64,000 bases of DNA from Hoplostethus atlanticus (taxonomy: Eukaryota > Chordata > Actinopteri > Trachichthyiformes > Trachichthyidae): assembly GCA_034670405.1 (NCBI GenBank), contig JAXDDX010000047.1, positions 712,001-776,000 of the forward strand. Direction: 5' to 3'. Shown here piece by piece: positions 41,301-64,000 of the stretch (the first letter of the stretch is position 1; every line of letters starts with the position of its first letter). Under the pieces are notes generated by a model. The model searched no databases. It saw nothing but the letters and a program-made list of their open reading frames with translations, and was not told the DNA's origin. Made by a program: the position numbers and the translations under genes.

Positions 41301-42763
41301 ATCTGTGCCACCGCTTACAAGATGATGGGTGAGCATCACGTCTCATGTTCTGATTACTCTGCTGAATATACTTCAATACATACCGCCAGAATACCTTTCA
41401 CATGTTTCTCCTCTAATAGTGTTGCGTTGCGATACCTCCGCAGGTTAACGAGGCGCTGTGAGAGGTTTGTTGTTAATTGAACATTTCATTTGCAGCTCCC
41501 GCACTTTTCGTTTTCCCTTTTTGAAACATCCTTTACCACCCCAGACGTTTTGTCGTGCCTGCCTGGACATCGTAGCCGTCATTCATCATGAATCATTAAC
41601 CTCCATGTTGAAGTGTCTTATCAGTAACACGTTAATAAGGGTTTGCAACTGACTTACCAACTTTATAGAGCAAGTGTGTCATTTTCAAACCCTTTACTAT
41701 CCGTGGAAAGGTTTGCTATCCATTTGGGTTCAGTGACAATATTTTAGCAAGGTTTCTAAAAATGTACATAGTTTGTCTCATCATCAGTATTATGAGTTTG
41801 AAAAGCAGCGCCTCCGAGTCCAGCATGTCTAACTCTGAGTTACATGGCTGTTACATGACCGGTCTGTTCCAGTGGACCAGCTGAACATGATGCATGCCAG
41901 AAGCATCCAGATCACAGGACACACTCGGCTTGGCCTCGAAGCAGCTTGTTTGTTTTCTGTTACATTTAGTCTGAAATGGGGTTGATTATTGGTAGGAATT
42001 TACCAGTTCTCAATTTACCATTTTTATTCTCCTCAGTCGTTTATTTTATTTGGATATTCTAGGAAAACTTTTTCTCTGAGTGATTCTTTTTCTTTGTCCA
42101 TCTAAATTGTGGAGCTACAACTTCACATTTGCTTGTTTATTCTGTTTAACAACAGACTGAAATGATCAGAGCACTCCGTAACGTTTCAGACAATTGATCA
42201 AGTCATTATGTCTTCCAGTAAACCCCAGTTCAGATGAGCATGCCTGCTATTATTTCACGTTATCACCATGACTTGTTGCACTCGCTTGCAGTCTCTGGTC
42301 AAACACCCCCACCTGCTGTTAGAAAGTGCACGTGCGTGTCAGAAATCTTGTTTCACTGCTGAACTTTCCCCTTTTATTTAAGCCATGGGAAATATTCCAC
42401 CTTAGCATTGGATGGCATGCTGATGCTTTTAACTGGTTTTGTCCTCATGTTGGTGTCTTTGGTCACGTGGGCATGAATAGTGTGTTATCTGTTGTGTTTT
42501 GTGTGTTTGCTTACTAACATCAAACAGTTGTCAGCTTTACATCAACACACTTATGACCGTTTTCATCCTCGGTCTTCACTAAAGGCTCTTCATCACGTCT
42601 GCGTGTCGTGACATCGTCTTGTGTTTCCCTTCCAGACCCGGCGATGTCTTTCAAAGGGCTGAGCCGAGCCCTGGTCCCTGAGCTCGCTGTAGACCAGCAG
42701 CCAGCGACGCTGCTTCTTCTTTCCAAAGACTCTGACCTGGACTCTGAGAGCACTGTCCTATAA
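19256..42763 (+). CDS. arhgap17: Rho GTPase-activating protein 17 (RICH1/nadrin)
   Basis: Twenty coding exons: 19256-19308, 26403-26442, 30334-30438, 31186-31262, 32468-32579, 33014-33090, 33337-33454, 34251-34319, 34435-34516, 35817-35945, 37141-37252, 37721-37802, 37890-37970, 38104-38217, 38406-38497, 38620-38767, 39228-39515, 40300-40433, 40786-41328 and 42636-42763. About 860 residues (human 881). The N-terminal BAR domain (about 1-245, MKKQFNRMKQLANQTVG...) binds curved membrane. The RhoGAP domain (about 250-440) has the Arg finger in GLFRIAAG and acts on Cdc42 and Rac at tight junctions. A proline-rich tail with SH3 ligands (KKPAPAPPKP, LPRPRPVPKPRNRP) ends in DSESTVL, a PDZ ligand. 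Introns 1 and 12 use GC donors. Exon 10 carries one base too many (C at about 35933, between ETG and MKEE), which breaks the frame before the Arg finger unless it is a sequence error. Confidence 0.95.
19309..19314 (+). other. GC splice donor, arhgap17 intron 1
   Basis: Exon 1 ends GGCAG and the intron begins GCAAGT, the classic AG/GCAAGT non-canonical donor. Only this junction gives VGRAEKTEVL, the conserved protein. The nearby GT four bases later puts a stop in exon 2. Confidence 0.85.
20251..20313. repeat. (GT)n microsatellite
   Basis: About 31 units in arhgap17 intron 1. Confidence 0.95.
21508..21534. repeat. (GA)n microsatellite
   Basis: About 13 units in arhgap17 intron 1. Confidence 0.9.
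22085..22200 (+). mobile_element. tRNA-derived SINE head fragment
   Basis: GCCGGGTGGACTAGCTGTTA followed about 40 bp later by GGGTTCAAGCCCCC resembles the A and B boxes of a tRNA-derived SINE. The 3' part is not clear. Confidence 0.45.
22201..22300 (+). mobile_element. hAT-type element, left end fragment
   Basis: Starts CAGTGGTTCCCAAAGTGAGG, a hAT-like terminus seen in many fish repeats. I could not find a matching right end or target duplication, so the end coordinate is approximate. Confidence 0.45.
23442..23500 (+). mobile_element. hAT-type element, left end fragment
   Basis: CAGTGTTTCCCATACAATG is the start of a widespread hAT-related family. No right end was identified. Confidence 0.45.
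23959..24043. repeat. (GT)n microsatellite
   Basis: About 42 units in arhgap17 intron 1. Confidence 0.95.
25565..25706 (+). repeat. 142-bp direct repeat, copy 1
   Basis: Identical base for base to 28126-28267. It lies in arhgap17 intron 1. Confidence 0.95.
27120..27193. repeat. (GT)n microsatellite, interrupted
   Basis: GT-rich tract with GC and CA interruptions in arhgap17 intron 2. Confidence 0.85.
28126..28267 (+). repeat. 142-bp direct repeat, copy 2
   Basis: Identical to 25565-25706, 2561 bp downstream, in arhgap17 intron 2. Flanking bases differ on both sides. Confidence 0.95.
28631..28685. repeat. (AC)n followed by (TC)n
   Basis: Compound microsatellite in arhgap17 intron 2. Confidence 0.9.
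28811..28853. repeat. (GT)n followed by (GTGTT)n
   Basis: A short GT run passes into a five-base repeat. Confidence 0.85.
29013..29074. repeat. (GTGTGC)n then (GT)n
   Basis: Compound repeat in arhgap17 intron 2. Confidence 0.9.
31151..31180. repeat. (AC)n next to arhgap17 exon 4
   Basis: Fifteen units end 5 bp before the exon 4 acceptor (TTGTAG). Confidence 0.9.
31439..31494 (+). repeat. 56-bp direct repeat, copy 1
   Basis: Identical to 32813-32868. It lies in arhgap17 intron 4. Confidence 0.95.
32411..32461. repeat. (GT)n next to arhgap17 exon 5
   Basis: About 25 units run up to the acceptor TTGACAG of exon 5. Confidence 0.95.
32813..32868 (+). repeat. 56-bp direct repeat, copy 2
   Basis: Identical to 31439-31494, 1374 bp downstream, in arhgap17 intron 5. 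Confidence 0.95.
33871..33949. repeat. (CTGT)n followed by (GT)n
   Basis: Compound microsatellite in arhgap17 intron 7. Confidence 0.9.
34963..35105 (+). repeat. Dispersed fish repeat (SINE-like), copy A
   Basis: Contains GAGCAAGTGCCTTGCTCAGG and GTTCATTTTCCCAAACCGG. The same order of motifs occurs at 59448-59575. It lies in arhgap17 intron 9. The class is uncertain. Confidence 0.5.
35286..35322. repeat. (TC)n microsatellite
   Basis: About 18 units in arhgap17 intron 9. Confidence 0.9.
37803..37808 (+). other. GC splice donor, arhgap17 intron 12
   Basis: Exon 12 ends GCGTCCAG and the intron begins GCAAGG. Splicing here yields IQASSVLDPDK, which matches the family (human QVASVQDQDK). The only nearby GT (GGC/GTCCAG) is a poor donor and would drop two residues. 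Confidence 0.75.
38796..38862. repeat. (CTCCCT/CTTCCT)n pyrimidine tract
   Basis: Six- to ten-base pyrimidine units begin 29 bp after the arhgap17 exon 16 donor. Confidence 0.9.
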
Positions 42764-45095
42764 GGAGGAGACGCCTCGGACCCTCCACCCACCCCTCCTC
42801 GTCCATGCTCCTCTTTCCCACTTCTGCAGCACCTCCTCAGATATATAAACCTCTGCTGTTACCTTCTCCCAGTACATGACGTAACGCAGCCTGTGGCGGC
42901 CATATTGGAGGTCTTGGGCAACAAAGGCTGTGAGCACCTGGTTGCATTTCTAAACGTACAACTCAACAGAACTGAATAAACATGGTTAATCTGTGCTGTT
43001 TTTCATGGGGACTGATGGTTTGATCCGTCTGATCGATTTGGGCTCGTTTGCTAGCGAACCAGACAACTGCGGTTAGTTAACCATCACCGCCCTGTTGTAA
43101 ACACACACTAGCTAACGTATCTAGTAGAAGCTAGCAGTAGTATTGGCTAATAGTTGCATGCTAACGTTAACATCATGCTTTGCTAAATTAGCCTGCTGGC
43201 TAGTTAGCTAGCTAACTGTCCTAGCTAGTAACTCAGCTACAGCTGGTAGTGCTCTGGAGTAGAGACTAGGGCTAGACCAGCCTTTCCTGTGGCACAGTAA
43301 CCTACCATAACCTACCATAACCTACCATATCGGACCGTTCACTTTGTTCATAATAGAACTGAATTAACTTGCAGATCTCTGTTTCAGGCGTCTCTCTGTT
43401 TCCTGTCTGGTTGTTAGCTGTTACTTGCGTCTAGCCAATTCTTCACTGGACCTCCATGAATCTGCCAGACGTGATTACTAGGAGATTTCAAAGCTTCAAA
43501 GCCTCTATACTGTCACACACACACTCACACACACACACACACACACACCGCCATCCTTGTACATGCAGACCAAGCTCCAGGCAATCAACTCCAATCAGAA
43601 CCTGAGGACCCGAGCTTGATTCGTAAATGTGCCGCTGTAGCGCCGACAATAAAGCAATAAAGAGCTTTCAGTACACGGAGGGAAGCTGCACGTGATTCAC
43701 CTGGGAGGTCGAACCTGAACGGACCGGGGTCGGACCGGGGTCGGACGGGGGTGGGGGCGGGGGGCGTTGCTCAGCTGTGGACTGATGAGATTTATTTGGT
43801 ATTTGGTGTGAGGTGTTTCTGTATTTTGTTGATGTTGAAAATGGCCTTAGATGAAGAAATAAAGAAGAGCGGTGTTTCTACAGCACAGGGGAGGAGGGTG
43901 GGGGTGTTGGCGGGTGACGTAGAAACCAAAACTGTTGCTGAAGTGTAGCTGGTGACTGCAGGTTTCCAGTCGTCTCAAACACTTGATTTACCTTGTTAGC
44001 CTGTTTTTTGTATGGATCCCATCTTTTGCTCACTCTTGTATTTATTTACCAAGAAGAAAAAAAAGAAAAACACACATTCCCTGTGGCTTGACGTCATGAT
44101 GCAGTCTACGTGTAGATCATGCCTTACTGGTTCCTACCAGAACCATCTGATGGGGAGTTACAGCGCTATGTATTTACTGTATAGAGGATACACACAGCTC
44201 CTAATACTACAGTATTTCCAAGACGCTAATGTCTTGGCAGCAGAAATATTTCAGGGATGTAAGGAGGAAAATTGACCCTCTCAGTGAGGGAACTCTTGTT
44301 CTGTGGTTCTGGGTGTATTGAAGATGGTTTGGATACGTGGCTTTGGGTTTCTCCAGCAGAAGTAGCAGGGGTAGCGTCCCTCCACAGCTGTATCTCCCAG
44401 CCTGAAGGCACTCAGTATTTTGCCTTTCTATTTTTCCAATCTTCTCTTTTTACTCTGGTGTTGCCGGGGCATTACAAGCGACTGGTTCTGTAAAAATGAA
44501 TGTAGGAAAAGGACTCTTATTTTGAAGCTTCGTCATCCTGAACAGTAAGTTGCAGAAACGGTTGACTATTGCACTTGAGCGCAGCCCAAACGCGAGGAGT
44601 GATTTCTAGTGATTCCTCGGTCTTTCCCCACTGAGCTGGGTTCACGGCGCGGTGAAACCCAGTAGTGAGGTGGTGTCAGATCTCGCCAGGCTCAGAAAAA
44701 AACAAAACCTGCTTTGTTGTATTTTCTGTGTCCGCTTTGCTTTTTGCCTTGAATATAATTTGGTTCCCAGAGAACTGACCCGACATGGTACCGATGGGGA
44801 AAGTCTTGGATGCTGCAGTTGCCCTGAAAACATGTTCATGTGTTGTACTGCTTTTCAGAGACAATCAGGCATTATAACCCCCCCCCCCTTATCTACTGCC
44901 TTATCTCCGTACATCAAGGCTCCATTCAAGACGAACAATTGCCATTAAACTAGAAATGATAATGCTGCATTTTTGAGCTCCATAGTTTTGTATGTATGCC
45001 GTCTGGTGAGCTTAAACGTGAAAATAAAATATGTAATATGAATGCTTGGTTATACCCCCCTTTCCAAAGAAAATAAAGTATATGAAGAAAATATC
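42764..45095 (+). other. arhgap17 3' UTR (probable)
   Basis: AATAAA signals lie at 42975-42980, 43648-43653, 43656-43661, 45023-45028 and 45072-45077. Alternative 3' ends are likely. A (CA)n tract (43516-43549) and a triplicated CCTACCATAA (about 43300-43330) lie within it. Confidence 0.5.
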
Positions 45096-47625
45096 GACTT
45101 GTTCATATGTTTGATGCAAAGAACATGACTACGGTTATATTATCAAACGATGTGTGAGAGTTGAGTCGTGTTTCTCATCTTCAGGCTGGAAGTGCTTTAA
45201 TATTGATAAGGGAATATCAGTAGGAGGATGATTCTGTCATTGATTGAACCTCGGCCTTCCAGCTACCAGAGGAGTCTGAGAGGTGAAGACGCCGGTCAAA
45301 ATGTATTCATTCAATTCACTAGAGTGAGTGTGTGAGTTGTAGCCGAGGATGTGAACTGCAACCATGTAGAGATGAAGAGCAAACACACATTTACTAAGCT
45401 CCATCCAGCCCTATAAACCATATAAAAACCTTTTAGCAATTGATAATGTAAAAACTTGTCAAAATGTAATAAAAAGGGTTGTAATTGTAAATTAAATCAT
45501 TTCTGACAACAAACATCTTGTCAGGTGCTGCAGGGTTACATGGGAAAAAAACAATCTAATGTGGGGGAAACCCTGTTATGGCTTGGAATAGTTCACGGAT
45601 AGTTTATTATTGTAAGGTCACTGTATTAGGAATATTATAGTAAAACCATTGGTGATAAAAAAAAATAAAAAAATATATGATATAGTCACTACAGACTCAG
45701 TGAGTCTATAGAGTCTTAGTGATTTTTCATTGGGAGGCACGTGGATGTCAGGCAGTTTTATTTTCAAGCATAATATTTTTTCATTGATCAAAAACAATTT
45801 TGACCAAACATATAAAGGTATAACATAACCACACAACATAAACAGCTTTCCAAGAAAACATATAAAACAATTATAAAAGGGAAACCGAGTCAATAAACCT
45901 AACGGGACCAACGTGATCGTTTTCATTTCAACCCTGACTATCCGGGGGAGGAGGGGGGGGGGGCGGCACCACGTCTTTAACACTGAATGCACCAACATGC
46001 GAACGACCCGGACAAGGACCACTGCACCGCTAGCAGCAGCTAGGTTTACATCTTCACGAGATCAGTCGCCTCGCGAGCCCGACTAAAGCTGCAGAAATAA
46101 GATTGTTCTTTCATGACGTTCTTAAAACCCCCGTAAGAAAATAAGTGATGTGTATAAGGATAAGAAAAAAAACAAAAAACAATGACCAGTGCATAGCAAC
46201 CCATCGACATGAAATACAATATAGCTACGGGTGCATTGTGGATGAGTCATGAAATCACCATGGCAACCAGGAAAGTCAGGAAGTCACCATTTATAGTAGC
46301 AACGTTTGTTCTCGCTTTTGTCAGACGTTTTTCCACTGATCTACAACAGGGCTGTTTACCACCCTGACGACGCCTTCAGCCGTCCTCGCTCCTTTTCACA
46401 TTAAAGCTGCCGTGTATCTTGACAGCTATGAATCGACAGAAAGCGACACAAATTACTGCTGCTTTACTATTTCCACCCGCACATGTCATGAAACTGAGAT
46501 GATTCAAGGGCTAACAAAGTGTCCCGTGTGGTGCTGTGCTGATACAGGATCAATGTTACAGTTCCAAATGTACCACGGCTCAGGATGAGAACAAAGTACC
46601 TGATGTACATGATGTTTTGCAAATACATGTAGTTTAGTTAAAAGAGTATTTATTGAATGAGTGTAAAGACTAAGCCCTGATAATACTGGACCCTAATTGG
46701 CCGACAGCACCACCTCCTCTAATTACAATGAGGTAAACCTGCTGATTGGAGGCGTTCCAGGTTAACTGCTGCAAACTGGCCTGATTGGACGGATTTCAGG
46801 AATTCTTTATTAAGGGGAGCCAATCAGAACCGAGTCCAGTTGTGATGCGTTTCCTGGGCTTAGTCTGAAACTGCCTGGAAAAAAGGATGGATTTTCAAAA
46901 ATACAATAACTTTAAATTGAACCGTTACATTTTAATAATGTCTCCATTAAACACCTTGTGAATTGAATCTGAATTCCTGCGATAGCGCCCCTTTAAAATA
47001 ACTAGATCTGATTCTAGATCAGCAAACAGACTCTGAGATGCTTCATGGAAACACGCTGTGGTAAACAACTTCAATATCTATCATCAAATAACTACCTATG
47101 GGAGGCAGTACTAGTGCGTGTACTACGGTACGTACTGTCACTACGCTTGTGAAATGTCTTGATTCCAGATCCGTTCAGTACAATCAACTGGCGTCAGTCT
47201 GTTTCTATGCTTCATCTTTACAATTTTCAAATATGATCAGATAGAAAATATATACTTTATATAGTCATATAATAAACATAGCAATTAATCTATAAATAGA
47301 CTGGTTGTTTTCTTCACTGACATCTCACTTGTTAACGTACAGCATCAAGACGTCCTCACTCTACTGTATCTGTTACGAGTCGCTGTGTGTTAAAAAGAGA
47401 CGTGAGCAATGGAAAAAAAACGGTCCGAGTCTTTTCATTGTGCAGTGAATTACTCCTGAAGGTTCCTGCTCTAACCAGCACCTGAAACAACACTCGCACA
47501 CTGAAGTGATCAATACATATATGCATTTCTACGATTATCGGTTCCTGTTTGCTATAGATGCCGTGGGCTCTGTGTGTGATCTTGGCACTTTGGTTGAGGA
47601 GAGCAGAGTGAAGGCCAGACGGTTT
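45096..47625 (-). other. Convergent spacer and grid2ip 3' UTR (probable)
   Basis: Minus-strand AATAAA signals (plus TTTATT) occur at 45603-45608, 45757-45762, 46649-46654 and 46806-46811. The 3' ends of arhgap17 and grid2ip may lie only about 500 bp apart. I see no coding sequence here. Confidence 0.45.
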
Positions 47626-62898
<15,273 letters not shown>

Positions 62899-64000
62899 CT
62901 GAAAGAAAACATTCATCAGATTGAACAAGGTCGGGTTCCTACACCTTCCCTGACTTTTACAAGACTATTCCATCATATATATCATATATATATATATATA
63001 TATAATATTTGTCAGAGTCTATGTTGCAAATTTCACTTTTTTTTTTACATTAAATATCTGATGTGAACGTCCCAGGTCTTATTTCTGCTCCACCTATCTC
63101 TTAGGATCGATACTATCAGGACATTTCTGATCTGAAGTGGATCAACAAGCAGCCAAGCTGAGACTGGTTGGGAAAAAGATTATCAACAAATTTCCATGAC
63201 ATTTCCAAAACTATGTGCACATTTTCCATAGCTTTTCCAAAACATTTTTTCCATGATTTTCCATGACTGTGGGAATCCTGCAAGGTGCATGAACAGGTAA
63301 GACTGGGGAAGAGGAAATTCCAGCAACAACAACATGTTTCAGCACGTAGCGTTCATCAGGCCTAGGAGGATAAACTCTGACGGACGGTAAACATTTTCCA
63401 CATTTCCCAAATGTGATGTTGTCAAACTGCGCAACACGTCGAACAAAGCACATCAACACAATGAAGCGATCTCTCCGTGGGCACGAGGCCAAATCTCGTT
63501 ACGTAAGGGAAGAAATGCTGAATGCGGGGAGGATTGTTTTGACAGCAGCGTGGCGTTCCCATCACCACCTCATCTGTCAACTCCTCATCGCTGAACATCC
63601 CAAATCACACGTCGTGTCATTTTACCTCAACTGTCACTTCACCACATTGCATAACAAGCTATTTGCGCGCTTGTCCGGGCACATTCACGCGCCACGAGAC
63701 TTCCTAGCGCGGCGCTGTAGATCCCTGCCTATCAATAAAACATCTCTGTGCGAGTCACGATGAGAGACATGATATCCACCCCCACCACTTCCATAGCAGC
63801 CTCCATAAGGCCCACTGAGTCAGTGTGGTCGCATCTGCACAGAGATGGTGGTGGGCGGGAACAACGGCGTTATCAGCAAATACACATACACACACACACA
63901 CACACTCACACACTCACACACTCACACACTCACACACACACACACACACACAATCTGGCAAAATCCCTCGACAGAAACTTCACAGCTTCTCTGTCTCTCC
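62899..64000 (-). other. grid2ip intron sequence to window edge
   Basis: No further delphilin exon was recognised. A (TA)n run lies at about 62978-63003, and an interrupted CA/CACT repeat at 63888-63951. The upstream exon must end in phase 1 to join exon 62829-62898. Confidence 0.6.

Noticed and set aside
40700-41311. 203-residue Gly/Trp-rich antisense frame
   Set aside because: It is the reverse strand of the proline-rich arhgap17 exon 19, open only because of GC-rich codons.
45618-46022. 134-residue minus-strand open frame
   Set aside because: Hydrophobic, AT-rich, no known domain or splice partner; it lies where the grid2ip 3' UTR is expected.

Overview
The window is vertebrate nuclear DNA, almost certainly from a ray-finned (teleost) fish. 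It has interrupted genes with GT-AG introns, abundant (CA)n/(GT)n microsatellites, small hAT, Tc1-like and TTAA-type DNA-transposon remnants, and fish-type SINE fragments. The gene order aqp8-lcmt1-arhgap17 matches the human AQP8-LCMT1-ARHGAP17 block on 16p12. I cannot name the species.

Layout: an intron-bearing tRNA-Ile(UAU) gene (328-421, minus). Two tandem aquaporin-8 genes, both minus, each with five exons of nearly identical sizes (1715-3518 and 5316-8615). lcmt1, the PP2A leucine carboxyl methyltransferase (9803-15204, minus, 11 coding exons). A nine-finger C2H2 zinc-finger gene (15639-17118, plus) that shares a 434-bp divergent promoter with lcmt1. arhgap17, a BAR-RhoGAP protein also called RICH1/nadrin (19256-42763, plus, 20 coding exons). 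The 3' two thirds of grid2ip (delphilin; PDZ, harmonin-like and FH1/FH2 domains) runs in from the right edge on the minus strand (47626-62898, 19 exons seen) and converges tail-to-tail on arhgap17. Exon models were built by hand from splice sites and phase; every junction was checked for frame.

The genes do not form a pathway. Aquaporin-8 is a membrane channel, LCMT1 methylates the PP2A catalytic subunit, ARHGAP17 controls Cdc42/Rac at junctions and membranes, and delphilin scaffolds the postsynaptic glutamate receptor delta-2. The most notable observations are: an aqp8 copy with an altered pore (NPP instead of NPA, and Thr in the selectivity-filter position); a perfect 36-bp inverted repeat bracketing that gene's promoter and first exon; two GC-AG introns and one out-of-frame base in arhgap17; a frame conflict in the delphilin FH1 exon that an internal acceptor could resolve; two oppositely oriented polypurine arrays in one delphilin intron; and simple repeats that repeatedly abut splice sites. 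I saw no new multi-gene system, CRISPR array or retroviral gene.
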